Below are positions 23,730 through 33,959 of a DNA stretch of 38,515 nucleotides, in pieces. The notes below the pieces were generated by a model. It saw only the letters and a list, made by a program, of their open reading frames with translations, had not been told where the DNA came from and did no database searches. The first letter of the stretch is position 1. The number at the start of each line of letters is the position of its first letter. Location of the stretch: the NCBI GenBank assembly GCA_910585095.1, contig CAJUBU010000023.1, positions 1 through 38,515 of the forward strand, given 5' to 3'. Both the position numbers and the translations under genes were made by a program. The DNA is from an uncultured Lachnospira sp. (GTDB taxonomy: Bacteria > Bacillota > Clostridia > Lachnospirales > Lachnospiraceae).

Positions 23730-25982
23730 TTAAACTCTTGTTATAATACACTCACATTTCCCTGTAATCACAACAGTTTTATGTCCTGCTGTAACAAAAA
23801 AGCTATCTCCTGCTTTATATCCGCATCGCTCTTTGCTTCCATCCATAAACAGCTCACCTGCTCCATCAATAATAATTATAGATATAAAGGAAGATTCATC
23901 AACCACCATTTGAACCTTGTCCACAATAGAGTACTGATAACAGACAAAATATTTGCAGGACACAAGCTGTCTGCATGTACTGCCTTTATCACTTATGGTT
24001 TTAATCTCTTTTTGTTGTTCTATGTTGTACGCATGAACATTTACTACATCAAGCGCTTTTTCAATGTGCAGTTCTCTGCTATTGCCAAACTTATCTTTTC
24101 TGCCATAATCATACATACGATAGGTACAATTGGAATTTTGCTGAATTTCACATATTAAAATTCCTGCACCAATTGCATGAATCGTTCCTGCCCGCACCAT
24201 TACACAATCCCCTTTATGTACTAAAACTTTATTTAACACATCGGTTATTGTGTTATTGTCAATGCGTTTTTTTATTTCTTCTTTTGACAGCTCGTGGGAA
24301 AGTCCGCAATATATATAAGACTCAGGCTCACAGTCCACAATATACCACATTTCATTTTTTCCAAATTCATTCTCATTCTCAAGGGCATATTCATCATCTG
24401 GGTGTATTTGAATGGATAAATCTTGTCTTGCATCGATAAATTTAATAAGAATTGGAAAACGGTCTAGTGAATCACATTTCCACCCCATTGCACTTTTTCC
24501 AATAAGGTTTAAAAACTCGCCAAAATACATGCCCTCATATCTTCCTGCTGCCACTATGGACTGTCCATCGGGATGCGCTGACAATTCCCAGCTTTCCCCT
24601 ATAATTTCATAATCACATTGCTTGCCAAACACATCACGAAGCTTTGTGCCTCCCCATAAATTATCTTTAAATGCTGGCAATAATGGCACAATATCAGGAA
24701 CAATTGGTTTATTTTGTACAAATGTCTCACTGGTTGAACTGATATCTCCTGTGCTGTATATATCGGTTTCGGATAAAATATCCCCCATTCCCGTCTCAAT
24801 AATGACAACATCGGAATCGGTACGATTTTCCACTCGGTGAAGCGTTCCCATTGACACATAAACATTATCCGACCTTGAATAATCCTTGCAGACACCGTCA
24901 ATCGTTATTGTGGCTGTTCCTTTTACAACAGACCATTGTTCTAACCGATGCACATGTTTATGTGTTCGCATACTTCTTCCCGGAAAAATAGTCACCTTTT
25001 TTACTTTATAATGTTCGGATAAATTAAGAATTTCATGTGTTCCCCATAATCTGTATGATATTCTGCCATTATCATAATAACTTTGATATTGCTCCCCTGA
25101 ATCAGACATAATGTTTTTAATGTTTTCCATAGAATCATTTGCTGTAACATATGTAACATCATCTGTACTGATAATGGATAGATTTGAAACATCATTTGAA
25201 ATAATTAATTTTTTATTGGATTCATTTAATACACAAACATTTTCACACTGATATTGAATGCTATTTTTTCGCAAACCACTATCTTTTGGCACAACTTTAC
25301 ACATATCTAACACCGTGTCTACATCATGCCATTCAAAATTCATTTTTACAGAAACAACAAAATCTACTTGTGAAAACAAATTTTGTTGAATACCAACATT
25401 GGTAAGCTGTTCCATTACTCTTATAGGAACATGCAGATAACGATTTGTTGTCTTAAGCTTTCTTGCTGCTTGACGGCAAATCATATACACATCATTTTTA
25501 ACCTTTTTAACTGCATTGGTAAAAATACCATTCATACATATAAACATACCTGAAGATTCATTTGTATCTTTATGGACAAAATTACCAATTTTTCCTTGTC
25601 TTGCAAGTTCTTTTGCCTGAAGTACTGTATCTTTATAACCCTCACCATCCGTTACAATATCACAAACTGTCACTAATAAAATTTCAGATTGATTGCATAA
25701 TATACTTGCAAGCATCACAGCGGCTAATGTTCCACCTTGTAACGATTCATAAATCACACGATACTTTAAGCTTTGAAAAGGCTTTAACTGTGCTGTCATA
25801 ATATTGGAATAGGCTTCATTTGTCACAATAATAAACTCATCACAAAAGGACATATTACGAACAATCGTGTCTTGAAGCAAAGAATGTCCCTCATGTATAT
25901 TCATAAATTGCTTTGGATAATTTTTTCTTGACAACGGCCACAAGCAATCTCCAAAACCTCCAGCTAAAATGATACATTTCAT
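23730..25982 (-). CDS. Three-domain fusion: GMP-like, type II PMI cupin, type I ManA
   Basis: A 750-residue protein. Residues 1-240 are a ManC/GMP-like nucleotidyltransferase fold, but its motifs are degraded: GGFGDCLWPLSRK (residues 8-20) lacks the conserved Thr-Arg pair of GGxGTRLWPLSR, PADH is replaced by VTVCDI, and FVEKP reads FVHKD. Residues 308-410 are a type II PMI cupin (WGTHEIL, HKHVHRLEQWSVVKG, GTLHRVEN). Residues 430-650 are a complete type I mannose-6-phosphate isomerase: LIKFIDA, QIHPDDEYA with H527, NEMWY with E544 and GTIHAIGAG with H602. Isomerase activity is expected; GDP-mannose synthesis is doubtful. The start ATG has an AAGG site 7 nt upstream, 28 nt after the lipid-kinase stop. 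Fructose/mannose interconversion would feed glycan synthesis. Confidence 0.9.
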   Translation of the reverse strand: MKCIILAGGFGDCLWPLSRKNYPKQFMNIHEGHSLLQDTIVRNMSFCDEFIIVTNEAYSNIMTAQLKPFQSLKYRVIYESLQGGTLAAVMLASILCNQSEILLVTVCDIVTDGEGYKDTVLQAKELARQGKIGNFVHKDTNESSGMFICMNGIFTNAVKKVKNDVYMICRQAARKLKTTNRYLHVPIRVMEQLTNVGIQQNLFSQVDFVVSVKMNFEWHDVDTVLDMCKVVPKDSGLRKNSIQYQCENVCVLNESNKKLIISNDVSNLSIISTDDVTYVTANDSMENIKNIMSDSGEQYQSYYDNGRISYRLWGTHEILNLSEHYKVKKVTIFPGRSMRTHKHVHRLEQWSVVKGTATITIDGVCKDYSRSDNVYVSMGTLHRVENRTDSDVVIIETGMGDILSETDIYSTGDISSTSETFVQNKPIVPDIVPLLPAFKDNLWGGTKLRDVFGKQCDYEIIGESWELSAHPDGQSIVAAGRYEGMYFGEFLNLIGKSAMGWKCDSLDRFPILIKFIDARQDLSIQIHPDDEYALENENEFGKNEMWYIVDCEPESYIYCGLSHELSKEEIKKRIDNNTITDVLNKVLVHKGDCVMVRAGTIHAIGAGILICEIQQNSNCTYRMYDYGRKDKFGNSRELHIEKALDVVNVHAYNIEQQKEIKTISDKGSTCRQLVSCKYFVCYQYSIVDKVQMVVDESSFISIIIIDGAGELFMDGSKERCGYKAGDSFFVTAGHKTVVITGKCECIITRV

Positions 25983-26010
25983 AAATATTACCTTTTTTAC
26001 CTGCCCTTTA

Positions 26011-26940
26011 CTATTCTTTGCTCTTTGCTTTGCCCTCAATCGTATCTTGGTTTGGAACGATAAAATCAACTGCCCCTTCTATAACATCAAAATAAGCATT
26101 TTTATAATCGCCTCCAAATTCACCATCTAAAGTCCAACTGATATCCATGCCGCTTTCAAATTCAATATGTTTTGCTTTAAAATAACAAACAAGACCATCT
26201 TCCTCATATTTTTGTGTAATAATGGTATTGATAAGCCTTTGTATATCCAATGGTCCTTTTAACTCCCTTACAAGCAATACCTCAAACAATCCATCCTGCA
26301 AATCTATTCCAAATCCTGTAATCCCCTTAACGCCAGCTACCGATTCTGTATTGCTTACCATGCCATATATAAAGTTGCCCTCAACCGTATAATTATCACT
26401 TTTTACTTTAACATATTGTGGCTTTAAGCTTGTTAAACTTTTAACACCTTCTATAATATAAGCCTGATGCCCCAACATATTTTTTAATTGCTGTGACGTT
26501 TCATAAGATACCTTTGTAAATGCTCCAAATGCAGCAATATAATTAAAATTTCGCTCTCCATTCATAAGCCCTATATCACAGCTAAACTTTATTCCATCTG
26601 TAATAGCTTCTGCTGCTTTTACCATATTTTTAGGAATATGAAGCGTTGTTGCAAAATCATTTGTACTTCCGCTTGGAATATAGCCGATAGGTATTCTTTT
26701 ATCAAACTTCATCACAGCCCCTACGGTCTCATTTAACGTGCCGTCACCGCCGCTGCATACAATCATATCATATTTATCGCCATTATTTAATATATACTGA
26801 TAGCCATCTTTAGCAGCTCTTGTTGAATATACCGTAAGTTCATACTCTGCCTCGCAAAATATTTGAACAATGGATGATAATTTATTCTTTATCTGTGCTT
26901 TTCCTGAATGAGGATTAAACACAAACAGTAATTTCTTCAT
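26011..26940 (-). CDS. Diacylglycerol kinase-family lipid kinase
   Basis: A 309-residue protein of the DAGK/YegS catalytic family. Nucleotide loop SGGDGTLNE at 63-71 and IPSGSTNDFA near 93-102 are the defining motifs, with MKKLLFVFNPHSGK at the N terminus. It phosphorylates diacylglycerol or a related lipid and would act at the inner membrane face in phospholipid recycling. The start has a GGAGGAAA site. It is 15 nt downstream of the beta-CASP gene and 28 nt before the ManC/ManA fusion, so these are probably co-transcribed. Confidence 0.93.
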   Translation of the reverse strand: MKKLLFVFNPHSGKAQIKNKLSSIVQIFCEAEYELTVYSTRAAKDGYQYILNNGDKYDMIVCSGGDGTLNETVGAVMKFDKRIPIGYIPSGSTNDFATTLHIPKNMVKAAEAITDGIKFSCDIGLMNGERNFNYIAAFGAFTKVSYETSQQLKNMLGHQAYIIEGVKSLTSLKPQYVKVKSDNYTVEGNFIYGMVSNTESVAGVKGITGFGIDLQDGLFEVLLVRELKGPLDIQRLINTIITQKYEEDGLVCYFKAKHIEFESGMDISWTLDGEFGGDYKNAYFDVIEGAVDFIVPNQDTIEGKAKSKE

Positions 26941-26955
26941 ATTTTTCCTCCAACA

Positions 26956-28557
26956 TTATCGGTCCCATTTATCACACAACGCATTAATCTGGTCTGCAAA
27001 TTTTGCTAAATCTTTATTTGCTCCGCCCTCGTTATGTTTAATAACCGTCAACAGACGCTGACCTGCGGCATACAGCCTTGCAAATACGCCCTTATTTCTC
27101 TTGCCTGCAACGGTTCTTCTCGTCTTCTTTTCCTTATTTCCTTCTACAATAAATCGTTCTTCTGTAAAGTCATATACTGCCCCTGTGTATGGTGCAGCCG
27201 CATCAAATCCATGCTCTTTAATAAGACACTGTGTAAACTCATCACACACAGAATCTTCCCCATGCACCACAAAGACCTTCTTTGGCTTTTTATCAAACGC
27301 TTCTATCCATCGGATTAATCCATCTTTGTCCGCATGACCGCTCGCACCTGCAAGCTGTGCAATCTCAGCGCTTACCTGTATAGGTTCTCCAAACAGTTTA
27401 ATCTCAGAAGCACCCTCTAAAATTGCTCTTCCTGTTGTGCCATTTGCCTGATATCCTACAAATAATATCGTACATTCTTTTCTCCATAAATTATGTTTTA
27501 AATGATGCCTTATTCTGCCGGCTTCACACATACCTGATGCCGATATGATAACTTTTGGGTTTGTATCAAAATTAATCTGTTTTGATGCTTCTCCTGTCGT
27601 TGCCAATCGAAGTCCTGGAAATGTAAGCGGATTAATTCCTTCATTAATAAGCTTCATTGCATCTTCATCAAAACATTCAAATATATTTTTATTAAAAATA
27701 TTAGTCGATTCAATGGCTAATGGGCTGTCAAGATACACGTCAAAGTCTCGGTCAACTATCTTTTCTTCTTTTATTTTTCGGATAAAATACAATAATTCCT
27801 GTGTTCTTCCCACCGCAAACGATGGTATAACAACATTGCCTCCCCGCTTAAACGTTCGTTCAAAAACCGCTGCAAGTTCCTTTACATAATCTGGTGTGCC
27901 TCCATGCTGTCTGGTGCCATATGTTGATTCCATAACCACATAATCGGCTTCTTTGATATATTGAGGGTCTTTGATAATTGGCTTATTAATATTGCCAATA
28001 TCACCAGAAAACACAATTTTACTTGACTTTTCTTCCTCTTCTACCCATATTTCAATACTGGCAGAGCCTAATAAATGCCCTGCATCGGTAAACCTTATCT
28101 TTATTCCTTCGCTGATATCTAACATACTGTCATAAGGACAGCCAACAAAATGATTCATAACATTGACTGCCGCATCCATGTCATACAATGGAATAAATTG
28201 CTGTAAACTTCCATTAGAACGCTTTGCTTTACGATTTCTCCATTCTGCCTCAAACATTTGGATATGCGCGCTGTCTTTTAACATAATTTCACATAAATCT
28301 CTTGTTGGTTTGGTACAATAAACTTTACCGCGAAATCCTTTCGTATACAATAATGGAATCAATCCTGAATGGTCAATATGGGCGTGTGTAAGAAATACAA
28401 AATCAATCTCTGATGATGGTATTGGCAGTTCTTGATTTTCATACACATCATTTCCTTGTTCCATACCACAATCAATTAAGATATGTTTTCCGCATACACG
28501 CAAATAATGGCAGCTCCCTGTCACTTCATGGTCTGCTCCAAGAAATAAAAGCCTCAT
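26956..28557 (-). CDS. Beta-CASP metallo-hydrolase, RNA-specificity domain protein
   Basis: MBL-fold ribonuclease of the CPSF/beta-CASP family. Zinc motif HAHIDH at 58-63, the first Asp in VFLTH, DAGHLLGSA around 149-157, the SYGTRQHGG-like motif and SFAVGRTQEL within the beta-CASP insertion, SASGMCEAGRI, and SGHADKDGL near 395 are all present. A basic C-terminal tail (KEKKTRRTVAGKRNKG) may bind nucleic acid. Typical members cut RNA; bacterial members of this size are less well defined. The start ATG follows GGAGGTG by 3-4 nt; the in-frame GTG two codons before overlaps the site. First gene of a minus-strand run that continues through the lipid kinase and the ManC/ManA fusion. Confidence 0.9.
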   Translation of the reverse strand: MRLLFLGADHEVTGSCHYLRVCGKHILIDCGMEQGNDVYENQELPIPSSEIDFVFLTHAHIDHSGLIPLLYTKGFRGKVYCTKPTRDLCEIMLKDSAHIQMFEAEWRNRKAKRSNGSLQQFIPLYDMDAAVNVMNHFVGCPYDSMLDISEGIKIRFTDAGHLLGSASIEIWVEEEEKSSKIVFSGDIGNINKPIIKDPQYIKEADYVVMESTYGTRQHGGTPDYVKELAAVFERTFKRGGNVVIPSFAVGRTQELLYFIRKIKEEKIVDRDFDVYLDSPLAIESTNIFNKNIFECFDEDAMKLINEGINPLTFPGLRLATTGEASKQINFDTNPKVIISASGMCEAGRIRHHLKHNLWRKECTILFVGYQANGTTGRAILEGASEIKLFGEPIQVSAEIAQLAGASGHADKDGLIRWIEAFDKKPKKVFVVHGEDSVCDEFTQCLIKEHGFDAAAPYTGAVYDFTEERFIVEGNKEKKTRRTVAGKRNKGVFARLYAAGQRLLTVIKHNEGGANKDLAKFADQINALCDKWDR

Positions 28558-28597
28558 AGGCACCTCCTATTTATGATTTGACAATCTCTATTGTATT

Positions 28598-29161
28598 TTA
28601 CAAAAGAATATCCTCAAGCATTTTTTTAGGTACATGATGTACCTCATTTTCATCTCTATAATATTTTATGTCTCCATCTGCTGATATATCATCAATTACA
28701 ATTTCTTCTTTTGGATAGCCCAAAGCCAGCACATAGACAACTTTATATTCGGACGAAAGTTCAATCAATTGAGCTATTTTTTCTCTGTCAATGCTGCCCA
28801 TAAAACAGCCGCCAAGTCCCATCTCTACAGCAGCAAGAAGAATAGTTTGCCCTAGTATTCCCGCATCGCACTCTGCACTCACGGCATTTGGTGCAACCAT
28901 AACAATATATCCTGTCGGACGTTCTCCTTGTTTTGGTCCATCCCAATCCTTTAAATACCCAGCCCATTTCACACAAGAATATATTTTTTCATTCATCGCC
29001 TCATCATTTATCAACTTAAACTTATATGGCTGTCTATTGGCGGCTGATGGTGTTAATCTTGCTACTTCAATTAGGCTTTTTAATTGGTCTGTCATAATCT
29101 TTTTTTCTTGAAAAAACCTTCTGTAAGACCTATTTTTTAAAACCATTTCTTTTATTTTCAT
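28598..29161 (-). CDS. Nitroreductase family protein
   Basis: A flavin-dependent nitroreductase fold: MKIKEMVLKNRSYRRF start, RLTPSAANRQPYKF with the FMN-contacting segment, AGILGQTILLAAVEMGLGGC, and VYVLALGYPKEE. Length of about 187 residues is on the short side of the family, with the typical dimer-forming helices. FMN-dependent NAD(P)H oxidation is expected; the natural substrate is unknown. The GGAGG site lies 6 nt before the second of two adjacent ATGs, which I take as the start. It is 40 nt upstream of the beta-CASP gene. Confidence 0.9.
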   Translation of the reverse strand: MKIKEMVLKNRSYRRFFQEKKIMTDQLKSLIEVARLTPSAANRQPYKFKLINDEAMNEKIYSCVKWAGYLKDWDGPKQGERPTGYIVMVAPNAVSAECDAGILGQTILLAAVEMGLGGCFMGSIDREKIAQLIELSSEYKVVYVLALGYPKEEIVIDDISADGDIKYYRDENEVHHVPKKMLEDILL

Positions 29162-29290
29162 CATTATCCTCCATTCCAAGAACCATCTCTTGTTTAAAAA
29201 TTACAAAAGAAACCTGCAATACTGTCTCTTTCATTAGATAATAGCTCATTTATGACGTTTTTTTGCAAAAGTAGTCCTATAAAAGGCATA

Positions 29291-30781
29291 TTAATAAACA
29301 TCTAAATGAATATCCGAAAATATGACATCTGCATTTCTCGAAACAAACATACCAACATATACATATTCAGCGTCAATACTTGTCAATTTAAAGTCAAAAC
29401 CTCCTGTGATAGTTTCTTCCTCGCCAAACGTACAGGCATATCCATCATTTGTTGACTCAATACAAAGCTTGATTTTATCCTTTGGTTTTAACGCATGTTT
29501 ACATTCATTACCATATATCAACTTTCCGCTTCTTCTTGCAAAACAATTCATTGGAAATTCTCTTGTCAAAAGGAGCGGTGCAGCCGCAACATAATCCCCC
29601 AGCAACTCGCCAACCTGCATATCAATATACATCTCATCTCTTGCCATCAATCCAAAAGAAACCTGATTATTATTAAAATAATTATTTACTGTAACCGTTG
29701 CTGTCAATTTAAAATTAGAAGCAGCAGGCACCTTTGTATAATACATAGCAATGCCGTCTGTAACCTCTGAAATTTTACCACTGTTATTCTTGACAGCAAT
29801 ATGAATTTCCTTATTTGCTTCTCCCAATACAAAACTTTGCATACCCTCATCAACTGCTTCACTACAAGTAATTTTTCCTTTTACAGGCTCTAATATAAAA
29901 TCTTCTTTACGCCAATTTGGTGGTATATCGCCAAACACAGTTCCATTCCATATGCCTGCGGATTTCCACAATTCACTCTTTTTAAGATTATTATTATATA
30001 CAACGGGTTTATACTCACTGTTTGAGGTTAAATATTTTTCTTTTACTGGCAAAGGAGCATCCTTTTCCAAATTAATAATATGTTCTGACAACCCATTAAT
30101 ATTTAATTCTTTTAAACGCTTTAGACACATATAGGCAATAACTCTTGCACCCCATATATTAATATGTGTATTATCTACACTTGCCTTTTTATTGGAAAGC
30201 CACGCATGCAAATAACATGTTTTTTCACACCCCATAGCATCATACAATTCTTTTGTCATCTGCGTCATATCAACAACAGGAATATTTAATTCTTTTCCCA
30301 TCATTCTAACTGCTTCAGGATAGTTGCCTCCCTTAAACCGCCCTTGTGATTTTGTTATATGAAGCTGCTCATTTTCCCAAATACCATTATCTGTCCTTCG
30401 CACAATTGGTGTGCATAATAAAACCTGACAACCCACTTTATCTGCTTTTACTATGTAATGACTATATAAAGAATGTGCAAAACTTCCTTCTTCTTTATAG
30501 GAACCAAAACCAGATGTATGCCTGTCCTCCTCTGCTTTCTCATCATTATGCCCAAACCCTATCAAAAGATAATCTCCTGCTTTCATTCCATCTAAAAGTT
30601 GTTGATACTCTGGTTCTTTTATATAACTTAAACTGCTTCTGCCAGATAATGCAAGATTAATTACATTCACTTTATCGTCCAAGTACTCTTGTAATTTTGT
30701 ACCATAACCAAATCTAGGATAATAATACTTATCATCAAATTTGCTGACTGTAGAATCTCCTATAACCCACAAATTGCTCAT
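29291..30781 (-). CDS. SGNH/GDSL esterase, rhamnogalacturonan-acetylesterase type
   Basis: N-terminal SGNH hydrolase: block I GDSTVS with Ser10, Gly47 in LSGRS, GHND with Asn79, and the block V DNTH with Asp203 and His206. All catalytic residues are present. The subfamily is typical of pectin (rhamnogalacturonan) acetylesterases. A C-terminal beta-rich domain from about 280 (AGIWNGTVFG, and YVYVGMFVSRNADVIFSDI) resembles a DUF1349-like or carbohydrate-binding sandwich. No signal peptide is seen when the start is at MSNLWVIGDS (chosen for its position before the motif; AGAGG lies 12 nt upstream), so intracellular deacetylation of imported oligosaccharide is likely. A longer in-frame start at 30856 would add a hydrophobic N terminus. 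Confidence 0.88.
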   Translation of the reverse strand: MSNLWVIGDSTVSKFDDKYYYPRFGYGTKLQEYLDDKVNVINLALSGRSSLSYIKEPEYQQLLDGMKAGDYLLIGFGHNDEKAEEDRHTSGFGSYKEEGSFAHSLYSHYIVKADKVGCQVLLCTPIVRRTDNGIWENEQLHITKSQGRFKGGNYPEAVRMMGKELNIPVVDMTQMTKELYDAMGCEKTCYLHAWLSNKKASVDNTHINIWGARVIAYMCLKRLKELNINGLSEHIINLEKDAPLPVKEKYLTSNSEYKPVVYNNNLKKSELWKSAGIWNGTVFGDIPPNWRKEDFILEPVKGKITCSEAVDEGMQSFVLGEANKEIHIAVKNNSGKISEVTDGIAMYYTKVPAASNFKLTATVTVNNYFNNNQVSFGLMARDEMYIDMQVGELLGDYVAAAPLLLTREFPMNCFARRSGKLIYGNECKHALKPKDKIKLCIESTNDGYACTFGEEETITGGFDFKLTSIDAEYVYVGMFVSRNADVIFSDIHLDVY

Positions 30782-31077
30782 ACTTGACTGTTTCCTCTCT
30801 GTCAAAATTTTTATAATATATAATAATAGAATATACTGTCTATATAATTTTTTCAACTATTTTATGAAACATTCACAAACACTCTACCATGTTTTATAAT
30901 ACCATTTATTTTATCAGCTAATGGTACTATATATTTGCAAATCATCTATAAAATCCCTTGTTAAAATATTGTTTTTGAGGCATACTACTAATAATACTTT
31001 GTGTTAATGCTCTGCATGATACAAAGTTACAAAAAACACAATCCTTTTTGTGCTGCGCTTTAGAATAGGAGGTTATT

Positions 31078-32109
31078 ATGCGTATTTGTAATATTTTTAC
31101 TGGTGGAACAATTGGCAGTACACTTGACAATGATGGATACATATCGACTTCTAAAGAAGCACCCTATCAGCTTCTTTATACCTATAAAAATCAATATTCA
31201 TGTACTTATGATATGGAAAATTGTAATCCTTATACGATATTAAGTGAAAATCTAGATGCTTCTCATATTTTAAGATTAATTAAGACTGTGGCTTTAAAAC
31301 TTGATGGAGGTTTTGATGGAATTATTATTATGCATGGTACAGATACATTACAATACAGTGCCGCCATATTAAGTATTGTATTTCGTCATATCAATATACC
31401 AATTGTTCTTGTTTCAAGCGACTACATTCTTTCAGACGCTCGCGCAAATGGCATTGTCAATTATCATTATGCTATTCGTTTTATTGAAACTTATCATAAA
31501 AATACTGCATCATATGGCACACATCATGTTTTTGTAAGCTATGAAAATAAGGGCGGACTGCCAACCATACACTGCGCTGATATGCTTCAACCTCCAATTC
31601 CATATTCTGGAGATGTAAAAAGTATATTCGATAATTATATTGGTACGTATATCATTGACGAACAAGAAAAATATATCCCTAATCTTTGTTTTAATCCAGA
31701 ACTTTCTATTTTAAAAAGTATAGAAAGTATTTCTAACAATTTATTAAGACTGCCTTTATGTATTGCCAATAATGACTATCTTCATATTCAGTTGGATGCC
31801 TGCGCCTCTTATATTATGCGGATACAGCCATTTCCCGGACGAATGCTTCCTGCTATAACACATGATACAAAAGTAATTATACTAGAAACTTATCATTCTG
31901 GAACATTTTTTATCAATGATGATTTTTATCAATTTACTCATAAAGCAAACGATTTTAATATTCCAATTCTTCTTACTGGGCTAAACAGCGGCGAAAATAA
32001 TTATGAGACGGTCAAAAATTATACAAAAGCGAATATTATACCTGTATATGACACTGCTGTGATTGCTTTGTACTGCTTTCTGTGGCTTGCTTTAAGCAAT
32101 ATCGAATAA
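31078..32109 (+). CDS. L-asparaginase (type I-like)
   Basis: Hydrolyses L-asparagine to aspartate and ammonia. The first catalytic Thr is in FTGGTIGS (Thr11), the second motif is MHGTDT with Thr88-Asp89, and a Lys in SYENKGG (Lys158) completes the expected set. The 343-residue length is normal, with no signal peptide, so it is cytosolic. The start has GGAGG 7 nt upstream. The upstream region contains two small hairpins (ACTTTGT/ACAAAGT and CACAA/TTGTG) that may be regulatory. It converges with the O-antigen-ligase-like gene, 12 nt apart, without a visible terminator between. Confidence 0.9.
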   Translation: MRICNIFTGGTIGSTLDNDGYISTSKEAPYQLLYTYKNQYSCTYDMENCNPYTILSENLDASHILRLIKTVALKLDGGFDGIIIMHGTDTLQYSAAILSIVFRHINIPIVLVSSDYILSDARANGIVNYHYAIRFIETYHKNTASYGTHHVFVSYENKGGLPTIHCADMLQPPIPYSGDVKSIFDNYIGTYIIDEQEKYIPNLCFNPELSILKSIESISNNLLRLPLCIANNDYLHIQLDACASYIMRIQPFPGRMLPAITHDTKVIILETYHSGTFFINDDFYQFTHKANDFNIPILLTGLNSGENNYETVKNYTKANIIPVYDTAVIALYCFLWLALSNIE

Positions 32110-32121
32110 ATTTATAAATAT

Positions 32122-33627
32122 TTATGATTTCATTGTTGCAGACTGTATTCCTGCGAGTGATATCAATATAAAGATATATGGCATCGTTATTATCTGGCTA
32201 ATATTTACAAAACTTGCTACACTATATATCACTATTGCTAATGCTATCGCGCCAAAAAATTCATCTTGTTTTGTTCTTGAAAAACTTTTTTTAACAGCCG
32301 TGATAATGACAGCCATATAAGCAAACAAACCAACAAGCCCTATCGTAACAAGATAATTTAAATATTCATTATGCGGACTTTTAAAATAATAGGGCAAATT
32401 TGCATCCATCTCCCTTTTATAATTACTGATATACATTAAATATGCTGTATCAGGTCCTGAACCAAACAATTTCATCTTTAAAGAACCATTGATAAACATT
32501 AATATTGCCCAATGCCACGCATAACCGCGATTGCTTCCCCATGAATTATCCAAACGAAAATATTGTAAAAAGCCGTTTAATGGTTTTGTTGGTTCAATCC
32601 ATGTTGCCCATATACACAATGAAATAACACTTATCAAAAAAACGCCTACTATCGCTATGACAAGCTTTTTTAATATTTTAGGAGGCATTTTGGATTGTTT
32701 CTGCAAAAACAGTGAAAATACAATTATAACAATGGCAACAATCGATAATGTCAATATTACATCAAACGACATAAATAATGTGTTGGTTGCATTTTGACTC
32801 CACATTTTTTCTTTAAACAATCCTTTTATAAGATTCCACAAAAGTAATGAAGCCGCCAATAATGCAATAGATATGCCATATTTCAACATAGCCTTTGTAT
32901 CAGATAAGACAAGAATCAGCATAATCACCATACATATGCCTATGCCAAGATAACACCCATCACTATTTGATGCAAGAAGTCCAATAAATCCAAAAAATGT
33001 ACCAACACCATACAACACATTATACTTTTCATGAGATTTACAAAACATATAGATACATACTGGCATATAAATACACACAAACATACCAAATACATTAATA
33101 TTTCCTAATGTACTTATAAAAATTTGTCTTTGATTTTCTGCTATTCCATCTGAAAAATAAAGAACATTAAAACCACATACCTGTAATGCTGCCATCAATC
33201 CTGTTATTATTAATAAAACTGGAAAACAACATTTTAACCAACTAGTAAGCTTTACATGTCTTGTAATTCCATAGTACATTCCTGCTGTTACAAAAATAAA
33301 AAGCAGTCCTGTATAAGAACCACAACTTCCAGTAAATGCTGGCAATTTCCAATCCGATAACAAAAATGAAACCATTGCAGATAAAACATAAAGCAAAACA
33401 AAAATATCCAACTTTGACATGGAATTTATCCATGTTTTAAAAGCAAGTTTTACTATTCGATGATTGACATCAATACTCTTGCAAATCGTGTTATATATCC
33501 CCATAAAGAAAATAGCTAGTGCAACAACACTATAAAACCAATATTTAGCTAATGTAATATTAAAGTAATGATTAATTGTAAATAATGGGAAACCCGCTAA
33601 CATTATAAATAATAATATCGTTACCAT
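32122..33627 (-). CDS. O-antigen ligase/polymerase-family membrane protein
   Basis: A 501-residue polytopic membrane protein with about 11-12 transmembrane helices. The Wzy/WaaL signature is in the big loop before the last helices: FGSGPDTAYL followed by KSPHNEYLNYLVTIGLVGL. Such proteins join or polymerise lipid-linked glycans outside the membrane. In a Gram-positive host the role would be surface polysaccharide or glycoprotein glycosylation. There is no ribosome site stronger than AGGAGATAC. A 45-residue membrane protein gene lies 46 nt upstream on the same strand. The substrate cannot be told from sequence. Confidence 0.87.
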   Translation of the reverse strand: MVTILLFIMLAGFPLFTINHYFNITLAKYWFYSVVALAIFFMGIYNTICKSIDVNHRIVKLAFKTWINSMSKLDIFVLLYVLSAMVSFLLSDWKLPAFTGSCGSYTGLLFIFVTAGMYYGITRHVKLTSWLKCCFPVLLIITGLMAALQVCGFNVLYFSDGIAENQRQIFISTLGNINVFGMFVCIYMPVCIYMFCKSHEKYNVLYGVGTFFGFIGLLASNSDGCYLGIGICMVIMLILVLSDTKAMLKYGISIALLAASLLLWNLIKGLFKEKMWSQNATNTLFMSFDVILTLSIVAIVIIVFSLFLQKQSKMPPKILKKLVIAIVGVFLISVISLCIWATWIEPTKPLNGFLQYFRLDNSWGSNRGYAWHWAILMFINGSLKMKLFGSGPDTAYLMYISNYKREMDANLPYYFKSPHNEYLNYLVTIGLVGLFAYMAVIITAVKKSFSRTKQDEFFGAIALAIVIYSVASFVNISQIITMPYIFILISLAGIQSATMKS

Positions 33628-33672
33628 TTGTATCTCCTAACAACTTTTAAGCAATATCTACACTCTGCTTTA

Positions 33673-33810
33673 CTATTTGTTTATCATCTCAATAATTTCT
33701 TTACCACCATGATTTACAAAATAATATACTACACATAAACTGATTATAAACAAAATAAGCAAAAGGACTCCAACAATTGCTTTTATACTTTCATCATGTT
33801 TTTTTTTCAT
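33673..33810 (-). CDS. Small single-pass membrane protein, 45 aa
   Basis: Translated by hand: MKKKHDESIKAIVG, one hydrophobic helix at about residues 12-33, and a short charged tail ending EMINK. The ribosome site GGAGG lies 6 nt before ATG. It precedes the O-antigen-ligase-like gene by 46 nt on the same strand, so it may be its co-expressed partner. No family known. The 33811-34044 stretch to the right holds a perfect 6-bp hairpin TTACGC/GCGTAA at 33835-33852 and the terminator listed next, and no other gene. Confidence 0.65.
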   Translation of the reverse strand: MKKKHDESIKAIVGVLLLILFIISLCVVYYFVNHGGKEIIEMINK

Positions 33811-33959
33811 ACTATTCCTCCATTCTTACTTAACTTACGCGTTTAAGCGTAAACATAAACTTGCGTATGAAAAATTTATTGTAATATAAAAACCAAAAAT
33901 AACAAATCGTTTTATCTAATGTATAAATTATTATAAAAAACATATCCAATAAGGTTACA

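Noticed and set aside
23682..24158. 158-aa plus-strand ORF
   Set aside because: Antisense shadow of the ManC/ManA fusion, with no ribosome site.
30942..31142. 66-aa minus-strand ORF
   Set aside because: Overlaps the asparaginase start region on the other strand and shows no start signal or likeness.
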